From assembly GCF_000264295.1 (NCBI RefSeq), contig NZ_AJXT01000034.1, forward strand, positions 1 through 64,000: DNA of 64,000 bases, read 5' to 3'. The translations under genes were made by a program, and so were the position numbers. The DNA is from Rhodanobacter spathiphylli B39. GTDB lineage: Bacteria > Pseudomonadota > Gammaproteobacteria > Xanthomonadales > Rhodanobacteraceae. Shown piece by piece: positions 31,883-41,598 of the stretch. Under the pieces are notes generated by a model. That model was given only the letters and a program-made list of their open reading frames with translations. It was not told where the DNA came from and made no database searches. The number at the start of each line of letters is the position of its first letter. Within the stretch, counting starts at the first letter, position 1.

Positions 31883-32614
31883 TCACTCGAGGTCGAGTAC
31901 CTTTTTGTCGTTGTCGCGGCGGCGCTGTTCCTTCTGCTGGTAGCGGGCCTCGCAGCCGTCGCGCTTGACCATCACGCAATCCAGATAATCGGTGGCCTCG
32001 ATCAGCGCGGCGCGCACGGCCTTGCTGGCCGGCGTCTTCTTCGAGTGGCCGAAGTCACCGCCCACGCCATGGGTGAAGCCGCTGAGGCTGACCCCGCCGC
32101 CGGAGCTGTTGCCCTCGACCGTGCGCGAGTACACCACTTCGGACGTTTCCGCGTCGATCACGCGCAGATCGATCGCCACGTAAGCCTGGGATTTGCCGCC
32201 GCCCACGCGGAAGCCCGCGATGTTGAGGCCGCCGCCCGTCTTGGACGTGTCTTCGGTGTAAGCGGCAACGCTGCCGGTGACCAGGTACTGTGCGCCGGTG
32301 ATGTTGCCGGTGTGCGGCGTGCTGCCCGGACGCATGCGTGAGGAGGCGGCGAGATCCTGCTCGGCGAGCACGGCGTCGATCTTCTGTCGCTCGATCACCT
32401 TGAAGTCGCCGGTGGCGCTCAGTTCGTTGCTGAGCACATCGGCCAGCTGGTTGCCGACGTCGCCGTTCCACCAGCTGGCCGAGCTGGTCTGGTTGGTGAA
32501 GTCGATCACGGCGACGGTCATCGTCGGCGCTTCGCGGGCCATGGCGGCACCGCCTGCGGTCAATGCCAGGGCCAGCGCTGCGCCCAGCAGGCCCGTGTGG
32601 TTTGCGAGTTTCAT
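31883..32614 (-). CDS. CsgG/HfaB-family secreted protein
   Basis: This is a 243-residue protein with a signal peptide (MKLANHTGLLGAALALALTAGGAAMA) but no lipobox Cys, unlike true CsgG. The body has the CsgG fold pattern: TVAVIDFTNQTS, then QLADVLSNELSATGDFKVIERQKIDAVLAEQ, GAQYLVTGSVAAY, and VAIDLRVIDAETSEVVYSRTVEG. The C-terminus is a charged tail with two Cys. No other curli gene is nearby, so it is probably a stand-alone periplasmic relative. The start at 32614 has GGAGGGGA at good spacing and was preferred to a longer frame up to 32827. It is convergent with clpB. Confidence 0.8.
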   Translation of the reverse strand: MKLANHTGLLGAALALALTAGGAAMAREAPTMTVAVIDFTNQTSSASWWNGDVGNQLADVLSNELSATGDFKVIERQKIDAVLAEQDLAASSRMRPGSTPHTGNITGAQYLVTGSVAAYTEDTSKTGGGLNIAGFRVGGGKSQAYVAIDLRVIDAETSEVVYSRTVEGNSSGGGVSLSGFTHGVGGDFGHSKKTPASKAVRAALIEATDYLDCVMVKRDGCEARYQQKEQRRRDNDKKVLDLE

Positions 32615-33103
32615 CAAGTCCCCTCCAGTCATTGGCGTGATACCCGTCCGATCGACGCGCGATGCCGCGGCGAAAGTACGGGTGTGGTGTCGTGCCAGGG
32701 TGCAGTCCCCCCGCAATCCCCCTGGATTCCGGCTGCCGAGTGTCGCGGGCGGCGCAGGCGTTTGCCGTTGCGCGATCACGCCGGATGCTGGTCGTGCGGG
32801 ATTGGCCTTGTCAAGCGGTCCCTGCACGGGTGCACTCCCCGGTGCAGGGCGGCACCCTGTGCGGCGATTATCCGGGGGCGGCCCCGGGCCGGCTGTCAGC
32901 GCGGACGGCAGGTGGTGTAGGGCAAACCCGTCAATGCCTGGCGGCGGGGACGACAGGGCAGCCCGGCCGTGCGGGAGCTGTCGGGGTGGCGACGCCGGGA
33001 TGGAGGCCTCGGGCGGTCAACGAAGTCGGTCGAGAGCGATGGGGCCGGGACGCAGCCCCGGGCGAACCGGGGCTGCGTGTTGCCGTGGCGGTGCCGCGTT
33101 CGC
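32615..33103. other. Intergenic region, 489 bp, no gene seen
   Basis: This lies between the TonB receptor stop and the CsgG-like start, both on the minus strand. It contains a hairpin CCCTGCAC/GTGCAGGG (32820-32849) and a strong one at 33050-33078. No credible open frame with protein-like sequence was found. Confidence 0.6.
33050..33078 (-). terminator. Strong hairpin downstream of the TonB receptor gene
   Basis: An 11-12 bp perfect stem (ACGCAGCCCCG/CGGGGCTGCGT) starts 26 bp beyond the receptor stop. No U-run follows on the minus strand, so it is either a weak intrinsic terminator or a 3'-end protector. Confidence 0.5.
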
Positions 33104-35587
33104 TCACTGCCAGCTGTAACGCACCTTGCCGTAGACGTAGGCGCCGTTGTAGCCGAACGGCGAGAAGGTCGAGTAGGGCAGGGTGCCGTTGTTGGTGTTG
33201 TTGGCGATGTTCCTGTCCGGATGGGCGTCGAGCGCGTTGTCCGCGCCCACGGTGAAGGTCCAGTCATGGAGGTTGTAGTTCACCGCCAGGTCGAGCACCC
33301 ACTTGGGTGTGAAGGTCTGGTCGATCACCGGCGGCGTGGCGTTCGGGTTGTAGCTGGCCAGGCTGCTGACATAGCTGGTGTAACGGCCATAGCGTGTCAG
33401 CGTGCCGGTCACGCCCCAGTTGCCCACGTTGTATTGCTCGTTGAGGATGAGCTTGCTGCGCGGGCTGGAATTGCCCAGGTATCCCTGGATGTCCTGGCGG
33501 TTCAGGCGGACGAAGCTGACGCCCAGGTTGTCCAGCACCGTCGGGTTCGGCTTCACGTCGGTGACCGTGTTCTGGTTATAGTTCGCGCTGAGCGTGGTGG
33601 CCAGGGTGCCCGCGTTGCCGAGGTCGGCCAGGTAGCTGCCCACGAAATCGACGCCACGGGTGCGCGTGTCCGCCGCGTTGGTAAAGTAGTTGACGCTGCT
33701 GTAGCCGAGATCGCTGATGCCGTTGGCGGCCAGGTAGCTGACCACCGCGGGGGTGGTGGTCGAGATCGCGCCGGACAGCGCCACGCGGTCGCGGATGTTG
33801 ATCTGGTACACGTCCAGGCTGAGGGTCAGCGCATCGGTGGGGCTCCACACCGTGCCCAGGGTGTAGTTCCTGGACTTCTCGGGCTTCAGCGCTTCGGCAC
33901 CCAGCAACTGGGCGATCTGGCTGCCGACCGGTACCAGTCCCCGGTTGTAGATGCCTGCCGGCAGGCCCGGCAGACTGCCGGCGCCGTAGAACAGCGAGGA
34001 GATCTGCGAGAAATACTCCTGCCCCAGCGAGGGCGCGCGGAAGCCGGTGGAGGCGCTGCCGCGGATGGCGAAGCTGTCGGTGAAGTCGAAGCGACCCGAC
34101 AGCGAGCCGGACGTGGTGTTGCCGAAGTCGTTGTAATGCTCATGCCGCACCGCAGCCGCCACCCCAAGCCGGTCGGTGAGGTTGGTTTCGAGGTCGAGGT
34201 AGGCGGCCACGTCGTGGCGGGAGGCGTCCACCGCGTTCGCCGGTTGCCAGCCGGCAAAGCCCTGTGCGCCGCCGGAGACGCCGGAGGTGCCCACGTACCA
34301 GGACGGCAGCGAGCCGGCATCGATGGCGTAGGTCTGCCGCAGATACTGGGCGCCGAACGCCACCGTGAGCGAATTGGGCAGCCCGCCCGCCTGGATGTCC
34401 TTGGCGACGTCGAGATCCAGGCTCTGCTGCTCGGCGCTGAGGATGCCGTCGCTGAAGACGCTGGGCGCGCTGCCGAAGTCGTTGAGGTAGGCGTAGTTGG
34501 TGCTGTTGCGTGTTTCGTAGGAAACCCGGTTGCGACCGTAGTTGCCGCTCAGGTCCCAGCGCCAGCCGCCGATCTTGCCACGCAGGCCCGCCACCAGCGA
34601 GGTGTCGGTGGAGTCGGCATGTTCGAGCGGCAGGAAGCCGTCCGGATACACCTGGCCGATCAGTGCATTGTTCGGCTTGGGCGAATTGGTGCCATAGCGG
34701 AAGAACGCGGGTGACGTGCTCTGGCGGCGACCGTAGTGCCCGAAGCTGTAAAGCTGCACGTCCGGGGTGATGTCGTACTGCGCATTCAGCAGCAGGTTGT
34801 TGTCATGCACGTCCGGGTCGCCCTGGCGGAAGTTCACGCCCAGCTGCGGGAAGCCGGGGCGATTGTCCGGCCCGGCGCGGTTGGTGTGATCCTGGTTGCC
34901 ACTCTGCAGTGCAAGCCGCAGCCAGCCCTTGTCGCCGCCCAGCGGGATGCCGAAGTTGGCCGAGCCCTGCCACTGCCTGCCGTCGCCCGCGGAGTACTGG
35001 CCGCCAGTGACCTGCACGTCGCCGCCCTTGGCGCCCTGTTTCAGGATGACGTTGATGACGCCGGCGATCGCGTCCGAGCCGTACTGGGCGGACGCGCCGT
35101 CGCGCAAGACCTCGATGTGGTCGATGGCGGACATCGGGATGGTATTCAGATCCACCGGCTGCGAGCCGCGGCCGATCACGCCGTTGTTGAGCAGGATGGC
35201 GCCCGGATGCCAGCGCTTGCCGTTCACCAGCACCAGCACTTCGTCGGGTGACAGGCCGCGCAGCTGGGCGGGACGCTGCGTGTCGGCCGAGTCGGCGGCG
35301 GCCGGGCGCGGGAAATTCAGCGAGGGAATGATGCGCGCCAGCGCTGTGGACAATTCGCTGGTGCCGGTCTGCTGCAGGACCTTGGCCGACACCACGTCGA
35401 TCGGGGTCAGCGAGCTGCTTTCCGTGCGGTTGTCGGCGCGGGTGCCGGTGACGATCACGGCACTGAGGTCGCGGGCCTTGGCGGGTGCCGGTGCCTGTGC
35501 TTCCTGCGCCGCGGCATTGCCGGCCAATGCCAGCAACACCGCGGCAGGAAGCCATGCCGACGCGGTCGTACGGGTACGCTTGCTCAT
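33104..35587 (-). CDS. TonB-dependent outer-membrane receptor, MetJ-regulated (predicted)
   Basis: This is an outer-membrane active transporter of 827 residues. A signal peptide (ending GNAAAQ) is followed by a TonB-box-like start (SAVIVTGTRA). The plug domain holds LRGLSPDEVLVLVNGKRWH and DHIEVLRDGASAQYGSDAIAGVINV, and the 22-strand barrel ends in an aromatic residue (VRYSWQ), as needed for insertion by the BAM complex. ATG 35587 has GGAG upstream; an ATG at 35626 lacks a signal peptide. A three-box MetJ operator lies 70-93 bp upstream, suggesting that it imports methionine, a precursor or another sulphur-linked compound. The ligand is unknown. Confidence 0.93.
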   Translation of the reverse strand: MSKRTRTTASAWLPAAVLLALAGNAAAQEAQAPAPAKARDLSAVIVTGTRADNRTESSSLTPIDVVSAKVLQQTGTSELSTALARIIPSLNFPRPAAADSADTQRPAQLRGLSPDEVLVLVNGKRWHPGAILLNNGVIGRGSQPVDLNTIPMSAIDHIEVLRDGASAQYGSDAIAGVINVILKQGAKGGDVQVTGGQYSAGDGRQWQGSANFGIPLGGDKGWLRLALQSGNQDHTNRAGPDNRPGFPQLGVNFRQGDPDVHDNNLLLNAQYDITPDVQLYSFGHYGRRQSTSPAFFRYGTNSPKPNNALIGQVYPDGFLPLEHADSTDTSLVAGLRGKIGGWRWDLSGNYGRNRVSYETRNSTNYAYLNDFGSAPSVFSDGILSAEQQSLDLDVAKDIQAGGLPNSLTVAFGAQYLRQTYAIDAGSLPSWYVGTSGVSGGAQGFAGWQPANAVDASRHDVAAYLDLETNLTDRLGVAAAVRHEHYNDFGNTTSGSLSGRFDFTDSFAIRGSASTGFRAPSLGQEYFSQISSLFYGAGSLPGLPAGIYNRGLVPVGSQIAQLLGAEALKPEKSRNYTLGTVWSPTDALTLSLDVYQINIRDRVALSGAISTTTPAVVSYLAANGISDLGYSSVNYFTNAADTRTRGVDFVGSYLADLGNAGTLATTLSANYNQNTVTDVKPNPTVLDNLGVSFVRLNRQDIQGYLGNSSPRSKLILNEQYNVGNWGVTGTLTRYGRYTSYVSSLASYNPNATPPVIDQTFTPKWVLDLAVNYNLHDWTFTVGADNALDAHPDRNIANNTNNGTLPYSTFSPFGYNGAYVYGKVRYSWQ

Positions 35588-35656
35588 GAGGTTCTCCGGA
35601 TGGGGATGTTGCCGTGCAGCAATCACAGACTAGTGGTGCAGGTAGTGGCCGTCAAT

Positions 35657-35680
35657 AGACGTATAGACGTCTATACGTCC
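35657..35680. promoter_or_regulatory. MetJ operator (three tandem met boxes)
   Basis: Three contiguous 8-bp boxes, AGACGTAT, AGACGTCT and ATACGTCC, match the MetJ consensus AGACGTCT at 7/8, 8/8 and 6/8. Bases 35658-35679 are also a perfect 22-bp palindrome. It lies in the upstream region of the TonB receptor gene. Tandem met boxes bind MetJ-SAM dimers cooperatively in gammaproteobacteria. metJ itself is not in the window. Confidence 0.82.
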
Positions 35681-35864
35681 ATAGCCCATGCGTCGATCCC
35701 GGCGCGCGGGCGTCTGGCGGGTCGGTCACGCCCGGTTCCGATCACGAGGCTACTACCCGCCCGCGCGCATCGCCATGAGCGGTCCGGCACGTTGAAATCC
35801 GCCGGTCAGCGCCGATAATGGCCAGTTGCCGGCTCGCGTGCCGGCGGGATTTTCCGGAGCCTCC

Positions 35865-36191
35865 ATGCCCATCTACGAATTCGAATGCAGCCAGTGCGGT
35901 CACCGTTTCGACCGCCTGCAGAAGTTGTCCGACACCGACCCGGTGGTCTGCCCCGCGTGCAGCACCCCGAACCTGCACCGGCGGGTCAGCGCGCCGTCCT
36001 TCCGGCTGGCTGGCAGCGGCTGGTACGAGACCGACTTCAAGAAGGACGGCGACAAGAAGCGCAACCTGGTCGATGCATCACCGGGCGAGGCCAAGCCCGC
36101 CGCCGGTGCGCCGGTCGCTGCGGCCGCAGCCCCCGCCCCCGCTGCCAGCCCCGCGCCGGCGGCAGGCGGATCGGGCAACAGCGGAAGCTGA
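35865..36191 (+). CDS. FmdB-family zinc-ribbon protein
   Basis: This is a small 108-residue protein. The N-terminal putative regulatory zinc ribbon starts MPIYEFECSQCGHRFD, with Cys at 8, 11, 29 and 32 as the likely Zn ligands. The C-terminal 35 residues are Ala/Pro-rich and probably disordered. ATG 35865 has GGAG upstream and fits the family start. Function is unknown in the family; it commonly sits upstream of aspS in xanthomonads and other gammaproteobacteria, as it does here. Confidence 0.9.
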   Translation: MPIYEFECSQCGHRFDRLQKLSDTDPVVCPACSTPNLHRRVSAPSFRLAGSGWYETDFKKDGDKKRNLVDASPGEAKPAAGAPVAAAAAPAPAASPAPAAGGSGNSGS

Positions 36192-36296
36192 ACCACGGAG
36201 CGGCGGCGCAGTTTCCTGCGCGGCTTCGCAAGATATGCTGACCTCCGGAGACGGCGGCGATCCCGCTGCCGCCACTGCCAGCGAGGAGCAAGACCG

Positions 36297-36860
36297 ATGC
36301 GCGCAATCAGCGGATGGACCAGTGGAATAGTCATTGCAGGACTGCTGGGCAGCCTGCTCGGGATCGCGTCGCCGGTGCGCGCGCAGTCGGATGCGCCGGT
36401 GCGCTGCGTGAGCAAGGACGGGCACTATGCCCGCTGCGCCGTGCCGTGGCGCCGGGTCGAACTCTACAAGCAGGAGTCCAAGGGCGCCTGCATCGAGGGC
36501 CAGAGCTGGGGCATGGATCACGGCACCTTGTGGGTCGACCGGGGTTGCCGCGGCCTGTTCGGTCCGGCCGGGCGCGGTGGCTACGGTGACTACCGTGGTG
36601 ATCGTGGGGGACATGGCAACCCGCACGGCGGCTGGCAGCCAGGCCCGGACTGGAATCGCCGGATCAGCCTGCAGTGCGACAGCAACAAGAAGAAGTACCA
36701 GATGTGCCAAGTCGACGTGGGCCGCAACGGCAGCGTGCGACTGGCACGCCAGCTCTCCGATGCCCGCTGCACCGAGGGCTACAGCTGGGGCTGGAACCGC
36801 GCCGGGGTGTGGGTGGCGCACGGTTGCCGCGGCCAGTTCCTGGTCGATCGCCGCTGGTGA
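36297..36860 (+). CDS. DUF3011-family secreted protein
   Basis: This is a 187-residue protein with a signal peptide ending near PVRAQS. Two related Cys-containing modules (VRCVSKDGHYARCAVPW and LQCDSNKKKYQMCQVD) each end in a WGxxxGxxWVxxGCRG-type stretch, the DUF3011 pattern. A Gly/Arg-rich linker (about 88-115) separates them. It probably acts in the periplasm or on the cell surface; the role is unknown. Four conserved Cys per protein half suggest disulfides. Confidence 0.82.
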   Translation: MRAISGWTSGIVIAGLLGSLLGIASPVRAQSDAPVRCVSKDGHYARCAVPWRRVELYKQESKGACIEGQSWGMDHGTLWVDRGCRGLFGPAGRGGYGDYRGDRGGHGNPHGGWQPGPDWNRRISLQCDSNKKKYQMCQVDVGRNGSVRLARQLSDARCTEGYSWGWNRAGVWVAHGCRGQFLVDRRW

Positions 36861-36980
36861 TGCGGGCCGGGCCGGTGGCGGTCGTCCGCCGCCGGTCCGC
36901 CGCGGCGCGCGGCGGTGGTAAACTTGGCGGTCTTTTCCCCTGCCTGAAGTCGCCCCGCGGCGACGCCGGAGTTCCAACGC

Positions 36981-38735
<1,755 letters not shown>

Positions 38736-38824
38736 GAGCGTGGGCGGCTTCGGGCGGTTGTCCATGCCGGCCGCTTCCACGTTTTCGATTCCCGGCTCCC
38801 CGGCCACCCTTCCCGGCGCTCGCC

Positions 38825-39472
38825 ATGTCTGAACATGTGATCCTGCTGCACGGCCTGTGGATGCGCGGTTTTGCGTTGTCCATGCTGCATCGCCGGCTGA
38901 TGGAGGCGGGCTTTCGCGTGCATCGCTTCGACTACCTCAGCGTGGCGGCCACCGAGCAGCGCATCCTGGACCAGTTGCATGCACGCATGACCGACTTGCT
39001 CGGCGAAGCCGATGCCCAGGCCGTGCACCTGGTCGGGCACAGCCTGGGCGGGCTGCTCGCGCTGCGCGCCTGCCATGACGCCGCCGCATTGCCGTCCGGT
39101 CGCATCGTCTGCCTCGGTTCGCCGCTGCGTGGCAGTGCGGCGGCGCGCAGCTTTGCCCGCTGGGGACGTGGTGGCGAGGTATTGCTGGGGCACAACCGCG
39201 AGCTGCTGGAGCAGGGGCTCGAACGCTGGGATGGCCCGCGCGAGGTGGGCATGATCGCCGGCTGCACGCCGCTGGGACTGGGCGCCATGCTTGGTCATTT
39301 CCAGGGCGAACACGATGGCACCGTGGCGGTCGAGGAGACCCTTCTGCCGGGGCTTGCCGACCATTGCGTGGTCGAAACCAACCACACCGGCCTGCTGTTT
39401 TCGCCCGAAGTGGCGCAGCTGACTGCCGGTTTCCTGCGCCACGGGCGTTTTTCGCCACCGCAGCCGCGTTGA
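38825..39472 (+). CDS. Alpha/beta-fold hydrolase (lipase/PGAP1-like)
   Basis: This is a small 215-residue hydrolase with no signal peptide. HVILLHGLWMRGFAL supplies the oxyanion-hole region; the nucleophile elbow is VGHSLGG (Ser at about 75). A late GEHDGTVAVEE supplies the likely acid, and NHTGLLF the catalytic His. It resembles short esterase/lipase-like proteins such as those of the PGAP1/DUF676 group. The substrate is unknown. A longer frame from 38171 only overlaps aspS and was rejected. Confidence 0.82.
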   Translation: MSEHVILLHGLWMRGFALSMLHRRLMEAGFRVHRFDYLSVAATEQRILDQLHARMTDLLGEADAQAVHLVGHSLGGLLALRACHDAAALPSGRIVCLGSPLRGSAAARSFARWGRGGEVLLGHNRELLEQGLERWDGPREVGMIAGCTPLGLGAMLGHFQGEHDGTVAVEETLLPGLADHCVVETNHTGLLFSPEVAQLTAGFLRHGRFSPPQPR

Positions 39473-39556
39473 GACGCCGCACCCCGCGATCCGGCACACA
39501 GGTTCAATTCAGGTAAAATTCCCGGCTTGTCCAACCGCCGTCGTGCAGGAATCGTC

Positions 39557-40279
39557 ATGGGTAGAGGTCCGTCCATCGAAGGTCGCAAGAACGCCGAAGA
39601 CGCCAAGCGCGCCAAGGTGTTCACCAAGCTGATCCGCGAAATCACCGTCGCCACCCGCGCCGGAGTGGCAGACCCTGGCGGCAACCCGCGCCTGCGCGCG
39701 GCGATCGACAAGGCCTTGTCAGCCAACATGACCAAGGACACCATCGAGCGCGCGATCAAGCGCGGCTCCGGTGCCGATGGCGGCGCCGACATGCAGGAAC
39801 TGCGCTACGAGGGCTACGGCCCGGCAGGCACCGCGCTGATCATCGAAAGCTTCACCGACAACCCCACCCGCACCGTGGCCGACGTGCGCTATGCGCTGAC
39901 CAAGCACGGCGGCAACCTGGGCACCAGCGGTTCGGTGGCGTTCCAGTTCACCCGTTGCGGCGAGCTGGTGTTTGCCACCGGCGGCGACGAGGCGGCCGAG
40001 GAGAAGGTGCTGGAGGCAGCACTGGAAGCCGGCGCCGATGACGTGGTCAACGAGCACGGCGAAAGCACCGTGCTGTGCGCGCCGGAAAACTTCGAGGCGG
40101 TGCAGCAGGCGCTGGTCGACGCGGGGCTGAGCGCGCTGCACGCCGGCGTGGTGATGCGTCCCAACAACCGCGTCGAGGTGCCGGAAGAGGCGCTGGAACA
40201 GCTGATGGACCTGCTCGAGAAGCTGGACTCGCTGGACGATGTGAGCGAGGTGTCCCACAACGCCCTGCTGCCGACGTGA
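39557..40279 (+). CDS. yebC: YebC/TACO1-family protein
   Basis: This is a 240-residue protein of the YebC family. The start [20 protein letters not shown] fits the family (MAGHSKW-like region) with AGGA seven bases upstream of ATG 39557. Family motifs include [30 protein letters not shown] and [14 protein letters not shown]. Members act in translation (relief of ribosome stalling at proline stretches has been reported) and as DNA-binding regulators. It sits before ruvCA, the classical yebC-ruvC order. Confidence 0.95.
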   Translation: MGRGPSIEGRKNAEDAKRAKVFTKLIREITVATRAGVADPGGNPRLRAAIDKALSANMTKDTIERAIKRGSGADGGADMQELRYEGYGPAGTALIIESFTDNPTRTVADVRYALTKHGGNLGTSGSVAFQFTRCGELVFATGGDEAAEEKVLEAALEAGADDVVNEHGESTVLCAPENFEAVQQALVDAGLSALHAGVVMRPNNRVEVPEEALEQLMDLLEKLDSLDDVSEVSHNALLPT

Positions 40280-40280
40280 A

Positions 40281-40430
40281 GCAGGGAATGGGGAATCGGG
40301 CATAGGGAATGGACAGGACCGCGCAGTCCCGGGTGATCTTCATCCGCGGCCGAGCTCAATCATGAGCAAGGCCTCCGTCGCTGGGTGCGCAGCTTCCGAT
40401 TCCCGACTCCCGATTCCCGATTCCCGTGCC
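40281..40430. repeat. GGGAAT-array inverted-repeat element between yebC and ruvC
   Basis: The left arm (40281-40312) is built of GGGAATGG/GGGAATCGGG units; the right arm (40397-40430) is the inverted equivalent, built of GATTCCC units. About 85 bp separate them. The size and design match the element inside nadE. It begins immediately after the yebC stop and ends exactly at the canonical ruvC start position. Confidence 0.72.
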
Positions 40431-40949
40431 GTGCGCATCATCGGCATCGATCCGGGCAGCCAGCGCACCGGCGTGGGCATCATCGACGTGGATGACACGG
40501 GCAAGCTGAGCCATGTGTTCCATGGTGCGCTTGCCGTGGCGGGCGAGGCGACCTTCCCGCTGCGGCTCAAACGCATCTTTGACGAGCTGTGTGACATCAT
40601 CGCCACGCATCGGCCGGCCGAATGCGGGATCGAGCGCGTGTTCATGGCGCGCAACCCCGACTCGGCATTGAAGCTGGGCCAGGCGCGTGGCGCCGCCATT
40701 TGCGCAGTGGTCAGTCAGGGGATCGTGGTGCACGAATACGCGGCAACCGAAGTGAAGCAATCCGTGGTCGGCAGTGGCCGCGGCGACAAGACCCAGGTGC
40801 AGCACATGATCGGCGTCCTGCTTGGCCTGAAAGGTCCGCTGCAGGCTGACGCCGCCGATGCGCTGGCGATCGCCGTGACCCATGCGCATACCCGCGCCAG
40901 CCTGGCCCGGGTCGGCATTCCGCGCACCGCCTGGAGGCGACGCCGATGA
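40362..40949 (+). CDS. ruvC: Holliday-junction resolvase RuvC
   Basis: This nuclease cleaves Holliday junctions presented by RuvAB. The core starts [16 protein letters not shown], with the first catalytic Asp in GIDPG, then [13 protein letters not shown], and [16 protein letters not shown] with the last acidic residues. The usual start would be the GTG at 40431 (MRIIGIDPG), but the DNA before it is a repeat array with no ribosome-binding site. ATG 40362 adds a 23-residue tail ([20 protein letters not shown]...) encoded by the repeat. Which start is used is open. ruvA follows after 37 bp. Confidence 0.93.
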   Translation: MSKASVAGCAASDSRLPIPDSRAVRIIGIDPGSQRTGVGIIDVDDTGKLSHVFHGALAVAGEATFPLRLKRIFDELCDIIATHRPAECGIERVFMARNPDSALKLGQARGAAICAVVSQGIVVHEYAATEVKQSVVGSGRGDKTQVQHMIGVLLGLKGPLQADAADALAIAVTHAHTRASLARVGIPRTAWRRRR

Positions 40950-40986
40950 AGGCGTCGCGGATGAAGAAGACCGCGAGGCGGCGCCG

Positions 40987-41583
40987 GTGATCGGGCGGCT
41001 GCGCGGCACCCTGATCGGCAAGCAGCCGCCGTCGTTGCTGGTCGACGTGGGCGGGATCGGCTACGACGTCGAGGCGCCGATGTCGACCATCTACGACCTG
41101 CCGGGCCTGGGCAAGGAAGTGGTGTTGCTGATCCATCATGCGGTGAAGGAAGACGGCATCACTCTTTATGGCTTCCTGCACGAGACCGAGCGCGCGCTGT
41201 TCCGCAACCTGCTCAAGGTCAGCGGCATCGGCGCGAAGATCGCCTTGTCCGTGTTGTCCGGCGTGTCCACCGACCACTTCGCGCGGCTGGTGCAGGCCGG
41301 CGACGTGGTGGCGCTGACCAAGATTCCCGGCATCGGCAAGAAGACCGCCGAACGCATCGTGGTGGAACTGCGCGACCGGCTCGACGGCGTGGCCGGCGTT
41401 CCCGGCGTGCCGTCGCAGCGGGCCAGCGCGCCACTCGATGCGGCCGGCGAGGCGACCGTGGCGCTGCAGCAGCTGGGCTACAAGCCAGCCGAAGTCAGCC
41501 GCCTGGTGCAGAAAGTGGCCGCGGAAGGCGATACGGCCGAAGCCATCATCCGCAAGGCGCTGCGCGCCGCTCTGGGCAGCTAG
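40987..41583 (+). CDS. ruvA: Holliday-junction branch-migration protein RuvA
   Basis: This is the 198-residue junction-binding subunit. The N-terminal OB domain starts [28 protein letters not shown]; two helix-hairpin-helix motifs follow ([18 protein letters not shown] and [19 protein letters not shown]), and domain III reads [16 protein letters not shown]. The GTG at 40987 was chosen because it gives the canonical N-terminus and has GAGG upstream; a longer frame from 40882 overlaps ruvC out of phase. kup and not ruvB follows. Confidence 0.96.
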   Translation: MIGRLRGTLIGKQPPSLLVDVGGIGYDVEAPMSTIYDLPGLGKEVVLLIHHAVKEDGITLYGFLHETERALFRNLLKVSGIGAKIALSVLSGVSTDHFARLVQAGDVVALTKIPGIGKKTAERIVVELRDRLDGVAGVPGVPSQRASAPLDAAGEATVALQQLGYKPAEVSRLVQKVAAEGDTAEAIIRKALRAALGS

Positions 41584-41598
41584 CTCGCCAGGACTTCA

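Noticed and set aside
31883-32614. Full curli secretion system
   Set aside because: Only one CsgG-like gene is present; csgA, B, E and F are absent and the lipobox is missing.
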